Made by a program: the position numbers and the translations under genes. From Pseudomonas palmensis (lineage in GTDB: Bacteria > Pseudomonadota > Gammaproteobacteria > Pseudomonadales > Pseudomonadaceae), in contig NZ_JAFKEC010000026.1 in the NCBI RefSeq assembly GCF_017848315.1, positions 1-64,000 on the forward strand: a DNA stretch of 64,000 bases, in the 5' to 3' direction. This document shows, one piece after another, positions 34,534-43,181 of this stretch (position 1 is its first letter; each line of letters starts with the position of its first letter). A model generated the notes under the pieces. That model was not told where the DNA came from and ran no database searches. It worked only from the letters and a program-made list of their open reading frames with translations.

Positions 34534-37205
34534 GCGGTGGCCACGGCCTGTTCGATCGCTGGCGCGGGCGCCCGGCCGCCGCGGTGGCCGCACCGCAGGC
34601 CCCGGTACCGGCGGCGGTGGGCCTGCAGCTGTGGCTCGATGACAAGGGCCGCGTGCTGCGCCTGGGCGGCCCGCTGCGCAGCGCCCTGGCGCTGCCCGCG
34701 CAGGCTGCTGCGCGGGTGCAGGATTACGTGCAGGCGCACAGCCTGCTGGTGCTCGAAGGCGAGCCCGCCGACTGGCAGGCACAACCGCTGGACCTGGACT
34801 TCAGAACCGCCAATGGCAGCACCCTGCACACCCGCGGCTGGTTGCTGGCCCAGGGCGAGGACTGGCTGTTGCAGTTGTTCGATGTGGGCGATCTGCTGCA
34901 GCAGCGCCAGCAGGGCCAGGATGCCCGGCGCCAGCAGCAACTGGCCCGCCAGGTGGGCGCAGCACTGCGCGATTGCAGCCTGGAGCGCCTGCCCCAGGTG
35001 GCCGCCGAGCAGTTGCAGCGCCTGGCCTGGCACTGGCGCATGGGCTGGGCGGCGCTGCTGCTGCGCACCCCCGGCGGCTGGCAGACCTTCGCGCGGGACG
35101 CATCGAGCGTGCCCTGGGCCGACGATGCACGCCTGAGCGCGGTACTCGACCGCCTGCCGTCGGGGCGCGTGCTGTGCAGTGCCGAGTTTCCGGCCTTGCA
35201 GGTGCTCTGCCCGACTCACCCGCTGTATGTGGTGGGCCATGCGCAGCAGCATCAGGCCCAGGCCTGGCTGCTGTGCGCGGACGAGGGTGGGCAGGCCCGG
35301 CCCGAGGCGGCCCCCCTGCTGCTCGATGCCATGGCCGAGCCGCTGCTGGCGCGCCTGGCGGGCGACCGGCTGCAGGCCAGCCAGCAGCGCCTGGACAATG
35401 TACAGGGGTTGCTCGGTGCGGGCTGGTGGGAGTGGTCGCTGCACGAGCCCTACCTGCACCTGGCACCGGGGCTGGCGGCCAGTTTCGGCGTGAGTGCGCA
35501 ACTGGCGCTGCCGGCCTGGTGGGCGCTGCTGCACCCGGCCGACCGGGAGGCGGCGCAACTGGCGTTCGAGGCGCTGCAGCGCGAGGGCTGCAGCCTGCAA
35601 CTGTGCGTGCGCCTGCAGGCCGCGTCGCTGCGCTGGTACCGCATCTGTGGCGATGTGCACGGGCAGGGGCAGCAGCGACGTCTGCAGGGTTTCATGCTCG
35701 ACATCAGCGATATCAAGGCCCAGGAGCAGCAGGCCAGGGCCGCGCACGCACGGCTGGACAACCTGATCGCCAGTTCGCCGGCAGTGATCTATATCCAGCG
35801 CTATGACGCCGGTGCGCTGCAGGCCGAATTCTTCAGTGCCAGCCTGCAGCCGCTGCTTGGCTGGACGCCCGCTGCCGACCTGCAACCGGCGCACTGGGTA
35901 CACCCCGACGACCAGGCGCTGTGGCTGCAACGTACCCGCGACCTGGTGCGCGAGGGCCAGGTGCGCAGCCGCTACCGCCTGCGCGATGCGCAGGGCATCT
36001 ACCACTGGGTGCTGGATGAAGCGCGCCTGCTGCGTGACGACCTGGGCCTGCCGGTGGAAGCCGTGGGTATCTGGCTCGACGTGACCGAGGCGACCCTGGC
36101 CGCCGAGCGGGTGCGCGAGAGCGAGGAACGTTACCGGGTGCTGGTGGAGGACTCGCCGGCGATGATCTGCCGCTACCGGCCCGACCTGACTGTGTTGTTC
36201 GGCAACCGCCCGCTGGCCGACTACCTGGAGTGCCTACCTGACCAGTTGCCCGGGAGCGACCTGGGGCAGTGGATGTCGCCGGCCCAGCGCGAGGCGTTCG
36301 TGCAGCGCCTGGCCGGCCTGACCCCGCAGCAGCCGGTGAGCAGTGCCGAAATCTGCCTGGAGCTGCCGGGGCGCGAACATGCCTGGTGGGTGTGGTCCGA
36401 CCGCGGCCTGTTCGATGAACAGGGCCGTCTGCTGGAGGTACAGGCGGTGGGGCGCGACAACACCGCGCTGCGGCGCAGCCAGCAGCAGCTGTTGCAGAGC
36501 GCGAAGATGGCCACCCTGGGCGAAATGGCCACCGGCCTGGCCCACGAGATCAATCAGCCGTTGAACGTGATGCGCATGGCGGTGGTCAACGCGCTCAAGC
36601 GCCTGGAGAACGGCGACGTGCAGGTGGAATACCTGCAGGACAAGCTCAGGCGCATCGATGCGCAGGTGCTGCGGGCCTCGAAGGTGGTGGACCACATGCG
36701 CGTGTTCGGGCGGCGTTCGGAGGTCGAACAGCAACTGTTCGAGCCCTGGCAGGCGGTTGAGGGTGCCGTGTCGTTGCTGGCCGACGGCCTGGCCGGCAAG
36801 GGCGTGGCGCTGAACCTGGGCCCGGCGCTGAGCGGCTGCCATGTGCGCGGCCATGCCGATCAGCTGGAGCAGGTGCTGATCAACCTGGTGGTGAATGCCC
36901 GCGACGCCTTGCTGGGACGGCGTGAGGCCGACCCGCAGTTGCGCCCCTGGATCGCGGTGGAGGCCGAGCCGGTGGCGGGTGGGGTGCGCCTGCAGGTGCG
37001 CGACAATGCCGGCGGCATCGACCCGCGGCTGCTGGAGCGGATTTTCGAGCCGTTCTTCACCACCAAGCCCAGCGGCGTGGGGACCGGGCTGGGCCTGTCG
37101 GTGAGTGGCGGAATCATCGAGGGCATGGGCGGGTTGCTCAGCGCACACAATGGCGCCGAGGGTGCGTGTTTCGTGATCGAGCTGCCGGTTCAGAGCATCA
37201 GCTGA
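34530..37205 (+). CDS. pprA: Sensor histidine kinase PprA
   Basis: An 891-residue soluble-looking hybrid-free kinase. The first 270 residues are unassigned; PAS/PAC domains lie at about 295-400, 405-525 (IQRYDAGALQAEFFSASLQP) and 530-645. The dimerisation domain carries the phosphoacceptor histidine in LAHEINQPL, and the ATPase domain has NLVVNARDAL (N box), DNAGGID (G1), FEPFFTTKP (F box) and GTGLGLSVSGGI (G2), all intact. No membrane helix is evident. The frame can begin at a TTG at 34530 that overlaps the TadE stop (TTGA), which gives a length close to P. aeruginosa PprA; later GTGs are possible. It should phosphorylate PprB. Confidence 0.88.
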   Translation: MSGGHGLFDRWRGRPAAAVAAPQAPVPAAVGLQLWLDDKGRVLRLGGPLRSALALPAQAAARVQDYVQAHSLLVLEGEPADWQAQPLDLDFRTANGSTLHTRGWLLAQGEDWLLQLFDVGDLLQQRQQGQDARRQQQLARQVGAALRDCSLERLPQVAAEQLQRLAWHWRMGWAALLLRTPGGWQTFARDASSVPWADDARLSAVLDRLPSGRVLCSAEFPALQVLCPTHPLYVVGHAQQHQAQAWLLCADEGGQARPEAAPLLLDAMAEPLLARLAGDRLQASQQRLDNVQGLLGAGWWEWSLHEPYLHLAPGLAASFGVSAQLALPAWWALLHPADREAAQLAFEALQREGCSLQLCVRLQAASLRWYRICGDVHGQGQQRRLQGFMLDISDIKAQEQQARAAHARLDNLIASSPAVIYIQRYDAGALQAEFFSASLQPLLGWTPAADLQPAHWVHPDDQALWLQRTRDLVREGQVRSRYRLRDAQGIYHWVLDEARLLRDDLGLPVEAVGIWLDVTEATLAAERVRESEERYRVLVEDSPAMICRYRPDLTVLFGNRPLADYLECLPDQLPGSDLGQWMSPAQREAFVQRLAGLTPQQPVSSAEICLELPGREHAWWVWSDRGLFDEQGRLLEVQAVGRDNTALRRSQQQLLQSAKMATLGEMATGLAHEINQPLNVMRMAVVNALKRLENGDVQVEYLQDKLRRIDAQVLRASKVVDHMRVFGRRSEVEQQLFEPWQAVEGAVSLLADGLAGKGVALNLGPALSGCHVRGHADQLEQVLINLVVNARDALLGRREADPQLRPWIAVEAEPVAGGVRLQVRDNAGGIDPRLLERIFEPFFTTKPSGVGTGLGLSVSGGIIEGMGGLLSAHNGAEGACFVIELPVQSIS

Positions 37206-39139
37206 GCGCGGTTGCCGTCACAGGTGAGGTTGGCACCGACCTCGACGTTCACCAGGTCCAGCCCCAGTGCCTTGAGCAGTGTGTTGACCAGCGGGTCGAC
37301 CAACTTGCCGAGCAGGTTCCTGATCACTGGCTGCAGCAGCGCCTTGACGTCATCGAGCAGGTTGCCGGCCACCACCAGCACGTTGCCGAGCAGGTTGCCG
37401 TTGAGCGGGCGGTACACCTGCAGCTCGATGCCATTGATGGTGTTGTTCAGGCTCTGCACGATATCGCTGGCCGAGGTGGCCATGTAGGCCGGTGGCAGGT
37501 CGATGTCCGGTGGCGCGCTGGCGTTGCGAAACAGCAGGTCGGTGGCAGGCCCGGTGGAGTTGCTGCCCAGCAGCGGCGCATTGACCTTGAGCCCTACGCC
37601 ACCGCCAGCGAAGGCGGTGCGCGCGCCGCAGGTGGACGGCAGTATCAGGAAGCGCGTGCAGTATTTGCTGCCGATGTCGATCAGCGGCAGCGGCGAAATG
37701 GCGGTGTTGCCCGTGCTGAAAAAGGCCTGGGGATCGCTGAACATGCCCACCGAAACGTTGAGCGCCGAACTGCGGGTGCTGGCGGTCAGGGTCTTGTCCG
37801 GCTTGCAGCTGTAGCGGGTGACCTGGCTGCTGGCGCTGGCGACTTCCAGGCCGATGTCCAGGTGTACCACCCCAGGCAGCAAACGGACGTCGCTGACCTT
37901 GCACGGGATCGCCAGCAGGCAGAACACCGACTCCAGCGTGGCCACCAGATTGAGGCTGAGCAGGTTGCTGACCACGTTGGTCAGCGGTTCGGCCAGGTCG
38001 AGCACGGCGTTGAGCAGGCCGGTGATGCTGTTGAGCAGCGGCAGCTCCAGGCTGACCAGCGCACGGACCTGAGCGGTGTGCACCTTGATGGTGTCGTGTT
38101 GCGGGTTGCCCACGGCGGAGATCTGTTCGGGTTCTATGACCTTGAGGCGCAGGTTGGCCTTGACCAGCGGCGGGATGTTGAGCGGCACCTCGGCGGTGGC
38201 CGCAGTGTTCTTGTTGGCCAGCATCACCGAGGCCTTGAGCAGTTGCAGCAGTTGCATCTGGGCATCCAGGCCGGACTGGACCGCGCCGTTCTGGATGTCG
38301 AGGATATCGCCCAGCTTGACCAGCGGGTTGTTGCCGGCACCGAGTACCAGCTTGCCGAGGTCGGTCACCACCTGGGCCGCCGCGCCGCCGCGCCGGGCGA
38401 GGTCGACGGCGACATCGAGCAGGTCGGTCAGGTGCAGCTGTTTGCCCAGCAGTTCATCGTAATTGCCCACCTGCACCCCGGCCTTGATGGCCAGGGCATC
38501 GAGAAAGCTCAGCAGGTCGACGTTGACGTCGGCGATGCCCTGCCAGCCCAGTACGTCGAGGTTGACGTTGCCGCCAAGGGCCTTGAACAGGGCGTTGAGC
38601 ACATCGGACTTGCGTGTGTCGATGGTCAGCAGGGTGCTCTTGAGACGCAGCATCGCCTGCGGTGGCTTGGGCAGCGAGGCCACCGCACTGGCGTGCAGGG
38701 TGGTGGTGGCCGGCACGGCGACGCCGCTCAGCAGGGCCTGTACACCGGCGGCAATGCTGGTGGCCACGGTGCTGCTGGCACTGACCCGGATCGCTTCGCT
38801 CTTGCTCGGGTTGACGGTATAGGTGCGCCGGCTGCCGGCACCGGTCTGCAAGGTGCCGCAGGTGGTGGCCAGGGTATGCTTGGCGCCGGGCGCGAAGCCG
38901 TTGCGTGCGGCGCTGGCCTGGGCCACGGTCGCCGCCTGCGGGCCGCTGCCGGTGCACACCGCACTTTGCCCAGCCGCTTCGAGGGCGGCCATGTCGACCA
39001 CCCGCTGCAGCGAACGCTGTTCCAGATAGAGCCGCCCGCTATCGATCACCAACAGGGCGAACACCAGCGCCAGGGCCAGTGTCAGGGCGGCCATCAGGCC
39101 GATCGCGCCACGCTGCCGGGTTGGGAATCGGGTAGCCAC
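37190..39139 (-). CDS. tadG: Tad pilus protein TadG
   Basis: A 649-residue protein, PA4297 counterpart, with a prepilin-like N-terminus RQRGAIGLMAALTLALALVF and a membrane helix (about 12-33), followed by DSGRLYLEQRSLQRVVDMAA, the TadE/TadG signature. The long remainder is periplasmic and rich in Leu/Asn/Val repeats, with paired cysteines (CTGSGP, TTCGTL; CKVSD; YSCKPD). It probably anchors or regulates the fibre. Two GTG starts are possible; I choose 39139 because AAGGAG then lies five bases upstream, whereas the one at 39145 overlaps it. The 3' end overlaps pprA by 16 bases, converging. Confidence 0.9.
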   Translation of the reverse strand: MATRFPTRQRGAIGLMAALTLALALVFALLVIDSGRLYLEQRSLQRVVDMAALEAAGQSAVCTGSGPQAATVAQASAARNGFAPGAKHTLATTCGTLQTGAGSRRTYTVNPSKSEAIRVSASSTVATSIAAGVQALLSGVAVPATTTLHASAVASLPKPPQAMLRLKSTLLTIDTRKSDVLNALFKALGGNVNLDVLGWQGIADVNVDLLSFLDALAIKAGVQVGNYDELLGKQLHLTDLLDVAVDLARRGGAAAQVVTDLGKLVLGAGNNPLVKLGDILDIQNGAVQSGLDAQMQLLQLLKASVMLANKNTAATAEVPLNIPPLVKANLRLKVIEPEQISAVGNPQHDTIKVHTAQVRALVSLELPLLNSITGLLNAVLDLAEPLTNVVSNLLSLNLVATLESVFCLLAIPCKVSDVRLLPGVVHLDIGLEVASASSQVTRYSCKPDKTLTASTRSSALNVSVGMFSDPQAFFSTGNTAISPLPLIDIGSKYCTRFLILPSTCGARTAFAGGGVGLKVNAPLLGSNSTGPATDLLFRNASAPPDIDLPPAYMATSASDIVQSLNNTINGIELQVYRPLNGNLLGNVLVVAGNLLDDVKALLQPVIRNLLGKLVDPLVNTLLKALGLDLVNVEVGANLTCDGNRAQLML

Positions 39140-39204
39140 GAGCACTCCTTTGCCGGCACCAGGCCGTGCGCGAACGCATGCGTCAAAGAAGTGTAGTCAA
39201 GATA

Positions 39205-39237
39205 ATGGCCAGTCGCCTTGAGGTGGCGACCGGCCAT
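39205..39237. terminator. Hairpin between the DUF4136 operon and tadG
   Basis: ATGGCC-GTCGCC arms (39205-39217 and 39225-39237, one mismatch) enclose seven bases, eight bases past the DUF4136 gene stop on the minus strand. There is no long T tract. CTACACT, a possible -10, follows on the minus strand at about 39190-39196 and may belong to the tadG promoter. Confidence 0.5.
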
Positions 39238-39244
39238 CGCCGGC

Positions 39245-39814
39245 TCAGTGGGGCGGGTAGTTGGCCAGTACCTTGGCCACGGTATTCTGGATCGCGGTGT
39301 TGCGCTCGGCGGGGCCGGGCGGGTAGTTGTTCATGATCTGCTCGGCGCTGCCGCGCCATACCAGCTTGCCGTCGCGGCTGTCGAACAGGTCGACCTGGAT
39401 GGTGGCAACCTTGTAGTCGACGCTGCGGGTCTCGTTGTAGGCCGGGCCGCCCCAGTAGCCACCCCAGTAACCGCCCCAGGCACCGCCGTAGTTGGTGGTG
39501 ATCTGCTGCTGGCGGTTTTCGACGATCAGGTAGGTCTGCACCTTGAGGTCACCCCTGGCGTTGCCCTGGGCCGGGCGCAGGCCACGCTGGTCGAGCTGTT
39601 CGCTGACGGCCTGGCGGATGCGCTGCTCGGTGAGGTCGCTCTTGATTCGCGGGTCGTCCGGGCGATATTGCAGGGCCGGCTCCTGCCAGCTCCAGCTGCG
39701 GTAGGCCGCAAAGTCGCGGCTGGCATCGAAGTCCTGGGTGACGTTGTTGCTCTGGCAGGCGCCGAGCAGCGCCAGCAGGGCCAACAGGGGGAGTAGAGCG
39801 AGACGGCGCAGCAT
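39245..39814 (-). CDS. DUF4136 lipoprotein
   Basis: A 189-residue lipoprotein (lipobox LLGAC after MLRRLALLPLLALLA). The DUF4136 core is clear: FDASRDFAAYRSWSWQE near residue 32, an [17 protein letters not shown] block and a C-terminal ALVNYPP-like ending (KVLANYPPH). A glycine/tryptophan/tyrosine run (GGAWGGYWGGYWGG) sits in the middle. The ATG at 39814 has GGAG eight bases before. It follows a paralogue by 19 bases; the two are surely cotranscribed. Family function unknown; outer-membrane location likely. Confidence 0.88.
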   Translation of the reverse strand: MLRRLALLPLLALLALLGACQSNNVTQDFDASRDFAAYRSWSWQEPALQYRPDDPRIKSDLTEQRIRQAVSEQLDQRGLRPAQGNARGDLKVQTYLIVENRQQQITTNYGGAWGGYWGGYWGGPAYNETRSVDYKVATIQVDLFDSRDGKLVWRGSAEQIMNNYPPGPAERNTAIQNTVAKVLANYPPH

Positions 39815-39833
39815 GATGATTCTCCGGTTGCCT

Positions 39834-40463
39834 TCAGCTTGGGGGGTAGCCATCCAGGGCCTTGTGCACGGCATCGCGCAGGGCGCGGGCGCGCTCGCTC
39901 GGTGAGCCCTGGCTGGTGGTTTCTGCGCTGGCGCTCCAGACCGGCTGGCCGCTGCCGGCATCGAACAGGTCCAGGCGCACCACCATCACGTCGACCTGGT
40001 AGGTGCGTATGATCGGCACGCTGCCATACACACCATAGCCGTTGCGATAGCCGCCGTAGCGGTTGTAGCCGATGCCCCCGTAGCCGTAGTCGTCATAGGG
40101 GTAGTAATCGTCGCGCACCTGGCGCAGGCGCCGTTCCATGCGCAGGTCGGCACTGACCAGCAGGTCGCTGCGGGTGTTGCGCGCAGGACGCAGGCCGCGC
40201 TGGTCGAGGGCGGCGCTGACTGCGTCGGCAAGCTCGGCCGGGTCGCTGGAGGCGCTGCCGGCCGGGAGCTGGCCGTTGCGCCATGACCAGCTGCGGTAAC
40301 GGCCATAGTCACGGGCCGGTGCCGGGTAGGCGCTGGCGTCGAAGGTGGTGGCCGCCTGGGGCGGGGCCGGCGGCAGCGGTCGGGAGCTGGCCACATACGG
40401 GTTGCTGCCCTGGCAGGCGGCCAGGGCCAGGCACAACAGGCCCAGGGTCAAACGGTACGGCAT
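39834..40463 (-). CDS. DUF4136 lipoprotein, upstream paralogue
   Basis: A 209-residue lipoprotein (lipobox LAAC) related to the gene after it: [11 protein letters not shown] corresponds to AAYRSWSWQE, and [15 protein letters not shown] to [15 protein letters not shown], so the pair arose by duplication. It has a proline-rich tether after the lipid anchor and a Tyr/Gly-rich insertion ([14 protein letters not shown]). GGGAG precedes the ATG at 40463. Function unknown. Confidence 0.88.
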   Translation of the reverse strand: MPYRLTLGLLCLALAACQGSNPYVASSRPLPPAPPQAATTFDASAYPAPARDYGRYRSWSWRNGQLPAGSASSDPAELADAVSAALDQRGLRPARNTRSDLLVSADLRMERRLRQVRDDYYPYDDYGYGGIGYNRYGGYRNGYGVYGSVPIIRTYQVDVMVVRLDLFDAGSGQPVWSASAETTSQGSPSERARALRDAVHKALDGYPPS

Positions 40464-40493
40464 GGCAGTCTCCCGGCAGACACGGCTCGGTAC

Positions 40494-41243
40494 TCAGCGT
40501 GGGTGGCACATCCAGTGCAGGTAGCGGCCCAGGCCGGCGAAGGCCGGGTGGCGGCGGTGCGCCAGTTCCATTTCGAGCAGGTCGAGCAGTTCTGCCTTGG
40601 CCTGGAACTCGACGGGCATGTAGTCGTGGAACACCCGTACACCGCTCTCGCTGTGTATATCCCACAGACCTTCAAGGTGCGCCCGGAGTTCGCGCGGATC
40701 AAGTGGTTTTTGCGGGGTCAGGCTCTGCTTTTCACCGGCCAGGCTGGCCCCGCGCAGTTTGCGGAAATGGCCCTTGAGCAGGTTGCGATACACCAGTGCG
40801 TCGCGGTTGTAGAAGGCCAGCGACAGCAGGCCGTCGGCGCGGGTGAGCTGGTGCAGCACCGGCAGGATGGTCTCGGGTTCGGCCAGCCATTCGAGCACGG
40901 CGTGGCACAGCACCAGGTCGTAGGGTTCGGTGAGCTGGCCGAGCAGTTCCTGCCAGGGCGCCTGGATGAAAGTGGCCGGCTGGCCGGTGGCGGCGAAGCG
41001 TTCGCGGGCGCCCTCGAGCATCGGCGCGGCGGGTTCGGCCAGGGTCACCTGGTGGCCACGCTCGGCCAGCCACAGGGCCATGTGGCCCAGGCCCGCGCCG
41101 ATGTCGAGCACGCGCAGGGGGCGGTCGGGCAGGGCTTCGGCGAGGTCGGCCTGGAGCACCGCGAGGCGGATGGCGCCCTTGGCGCCGCCGTAGATCTTTT
41201 CGGCGAAGCGGGTCGCCAGGGCGTCGAAGTGGCGGTCTTTCAT
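40494..41243 (-). CDS. cmoM: tRNA 5-carboxymethoxyuridine methyltransferase CmoM
   Basis: A 249-residue S-adenosylmethionine methyltransferase that, in E. coli, methylates cmo5U to mcmo5U at the wobble position of some tRNAs. It starts MKDRHFDALATRFAEKIYGG, which is near-identical in style to CmoM. Motif I is VLDIGAGLGHMALWLAE, with LAEPA next, and LVLCHAVLEWLAEP follows. The ATG at 41243 overlaps the stop of the MazG-like gene (ATGA), so the pair is coupled. An earlier frame extension to 41414 is not needed. Confidence 0.92.
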   Translation of the reverse strand: MKDRHFDALATRFAEKIYGGAKGAIRLAVLQADLAEALPDRPLRVLDIGAGLGHMALWLAERGHQVTLAEPAAPMLEGARERFAATGQPATFIQAPWQELLGQLTEPYDLVLCHAVLEWLAEPETILPVLHQLTRADGLLSLAFYNRDALVYRNLLKGHFRKLRGASLAGEKQSLTPQKPLDPRELRAHLEGLWDIHSESGVRVFHDYMPVEFQAKAELLDLLEMELAHRRHPAFAGLGRYLHWMCHPR

Positions 41244-41545
41244 CGGGCGAAGCGCCGTTCGCTGTCGGCCAGCTTGCTGCGCACCACCTGGTCCATGTCC
41301 AGGCCCAGTTCGCTGCACAGCAGCAACAGGTAGAGCACCACGTCGCCGACTTCCTGGCCGGCGTGTTCGAGCTGCTCGGGGGACAGCTGGCGCGACTGGT
41401 CCTCGCTGAGCCACTGGAAGATCTCCACCAGCTCGGCCATTTCCACGCTGGCGGCCATGGCCAGGTTCTTGGGGCTGTGGAAGCCGCGCCAGTCGTTGTT
41501 GTCGCGGATGGTGTGCAGGCGGGTGGTGAGTTCTTGCAGGTTCAT
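41240..41545 (-). CDS. MazG-like nucleotide pyrophosphohydrolase
   Basis: A 101-residue all-helical protein of the MazG/RS21-C6 (dCTP pyrophosphatase-like) group, likely a house-cleaning enzyme for non-canonical nucleotides. The magnesium-binding pattern ExxE...ExxD is present: EMAELVE, then HAGQEVGDVVLYL. It opens with RDNNDWRGFHSPKNL, a hallmark of this group. It is the first gene of a two-gene operon with cmoM. Confidence 0.9.
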   Translation of the reverse strand: MNLQELTTRLHTIRDNNDWRGFHSPKNLAMAASVEMAELVEIFQWLSEDQSRQLSPEQLEHAGQEVGDVVLYLLLLCSELGLDMDQVVRSKLADSERRFAR

Positions 41546-41616
41546 GGGTGGGGGCTCTCCTCGTGCGGCGTAGCTTAGCGCGGGTCGGCGGGTTTTTCAG
41601 GGGATTGTGCTGGCCT

Positions 41617-41643
41617 GTTCGCCGGCAACGCCGGCTCCTGCAA
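41617..41643. repeat. Single REP element, type B
   Basis: TTCGCCGGCAACGCCGGCTC with its short flank, one copy, between the MazG-like gene start and the LysE gene stop. It lacks an inverted partner. Confidence 0.75.
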
Positions 41644-41667
41644 GCCCTGTGTCAGGTGCATGGGGCC

Positions 41668-42258
41668 TTACTGCCAGAGGCTGGCCCAGGCCGACACCAG
41701 CAACAGCAGCGCCAGCCCCTGATTGACCCGGCGCAGCACCACCGGCGAACCGCTCAGGCGCCGCGCCCCGCTGCCGAGCAAGGCCCAGCCACCCAGGCAC
41801 GGCAGCGCGATCACGAAGAACACCAGGCTCAGGTGCGTCACCTGCAGCAGGCGGTCGCTGGCTGCGGCATCGATGAACACGCTGGCCACCGCCAGCGCCA
41901 TCATCCACGTCTTGGGGTTGATCACCTGCAACGCCGCCGCGCCCCACAGGCCCAGCCTGGCCGACGTCGCGCCCGATTGCTGCACCTGCACTGGGCTGCG
42001 AAAGATCTTCCAGGCCAGCCAGGTCAGCCAGGCCACGCCCAGCCCGTTGAGCAGCGGCTGTACCGCCGGGGCCCGGAACAGCACCTCGCCCATACCGCTG
42101 CCCACCAGCCAGACGATCAGCGCGGCCCCTGCACCGGCCCCCAGGATGATTGGCAATGCAGCGCGCAGGCCATGGCTGGCGCTGTTGCTCAGTACCAGGA
42201 AATTGGTCGGCCCGGGGGTGATGGACGCAACGAAGGCAAACAGCATGAAGGCCAGCAT
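41668..42258 (-). CDS. LysE/RhtB family amino-acid exporter
   Basis: A 196-residue inner-membrane exporter with about six helices. The N-terminal signature FVASITPGPTNFLVL and the central INPKTWMMALAV are typical of LysE/RhtB proteins; the substrate is unknown. The ATG at 42258 has AGGAG nearby (CAAGGAGCCTGCCC upstream); a longer frame adds ten residues with no signal. The AraC regulator just upstream on the same strand (49-base gap) is its likely controller. Confidence 0.9.
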   Translation of the reverse strand: MLAFMLFAFVASITPGPTNFLVLSNSASHGLRAALPIILGAGAGAALIVWLVGSGMGEVLFRAPAVQPLLNGLGVAWLTWLAWKIFRSPVQVQQSGATSARLGLWGAAALQVINPKTWMMALAVASVFIDAAASDRLLQVTHLSLVFFVIALPCLGGWALLGSGARRLSGSPVVLRRVNQGLALLLLVSAWASLWQ

Positions 42259-42307
42259 GGGCAGGCTCCTTGGTAGAGGGGCTTGCATGCTCGCGTGTTG
42301 GCGCGCG

Positions 42308-43141
42308 TCAGTCTGGAAGCTTTGTGCAGCGCCTGCGGTACTGTGCCGGGGTCATGCCATAGGCGCGCAGGAACCAGCGCCCCAGGTGGCTCTGGTCGGC
42401 AAAGCCCAGCGCTGGCGCCACCTGTGCCGGGCTCGACCCTGCCGCCAGCAGCCGGCGTGCATGGGCCAGGCGCAGTTGCACCAGGTAGGCGTGGGGCGCC
42501 AGGCCGAACGCGGCCTTGAAGGCGCGGCTCAGGCGAAAGCGGTCGATGTTGCACGCCGCCGCCAGTTGCTCGAGGCCGATGTCGTGGTGCAGGTGTGCAT
42601 GCAGGTAGTCGCGCGCCCTTTGTGCCACCAGCGGCAGGCGCGGGTCGGGGTCGAGCCGGCGGCGCCATTGCAGATACCCGCTCAGGTGCTCCAGCAACTG
42701 GTCCAGTGCCGCCTGGCGCACCATGCGCAGCTCCGGTTCGTGCAGCGACTGGAAGGCGCAAGCGGTGGCCGCTGCCAGGCGCGGGTCGCTGGCCAGGGTG
42801 TGGGCAAAACCGGGTTGGCTGGCGGGCGGGGCATGCTCGGTAAAGCCGCGCAGCTCGCGCTCCAGCCATTGCGGGTCGAGGTAGAGCATGCGGTAGGTGA
42901 AGCCCTCGGGGCTGGGCGCATCGCCGTCGTGCAACTCGCCGGGTTCGAGCAGAAACACCTTGCCCGGTGTGCTCTGGTGGCGGGCGCGGCGACAGGTGAA
43001 CTGCTGGACGCCCTGTTCGGTCACGCCCACCAGGTAGCTGTCGTGCCAGTGCGGATCATAGGCATGCCCGCGAAAATGCGCGCGCAGGGTCTCGATGCCG
43101 GTATCGGGCTCCTGGCGCAGGTCTATCCAGTTGCTGTTCAT
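42308..43141 (-). CDS. AraC family regulator with cupin sensor
   Basis: A 277-residue regulator. The N-terminal half is a cupin-like pocket (HAYDPHWHDSYLVGV, then GKVFLLEPGELHDG); the C-terminal half has two helix-turn-helix motifs (IGLEQLAAACNIDRFRLSRAF and LGFADQSHLGRWFLRAYG), ending in TPAQYRR. It is probably cotranscribed with the LysE exporter and may respond to the exported amino acid. The ligand is unknown. The start at 43141 is well supported by MNSNWIDLRQE at the usual distance from the cupin. Confidence 0.9.
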   Translation of the reverse strand: MNSNWIDLRQEPDTGIETLRAHFRGHAYDPHWHDSYLVGVTEQGVQQFTCRRARHQSTPGKVFLLEPGELHDGDAPSPEGFTYRMLYLDPQWLERELRGFTEHAPPASQPGFAHTLASDPRLAAATACAFQSLHEPELRMVRQAALDQLLEHLSGYLQWRRRLDPDPRLPLVAQRARDYLHAHLHHDIGLEQLAAACNIDRFRLSRAFKAAFGLAPHAYLVQLRLAHARRLLAAGSSPAQVAPALGFADQSHLGRWFLRAYGMTPAQYRRRCTKLPD

Positions 43142-43181
43142 CGTGTGCTACCGGCAAAGAAAACCGTTATCGCCCGGTCCG

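Noticed and set aside
22754..39139. The Tad locus as a horizontally acquired island
   Set aside because: Apart from the insert at 31.2-32.5 kb and the flp control region, composition matches the rest of the window, and no integrase, tRNA or direct repeats flank it.
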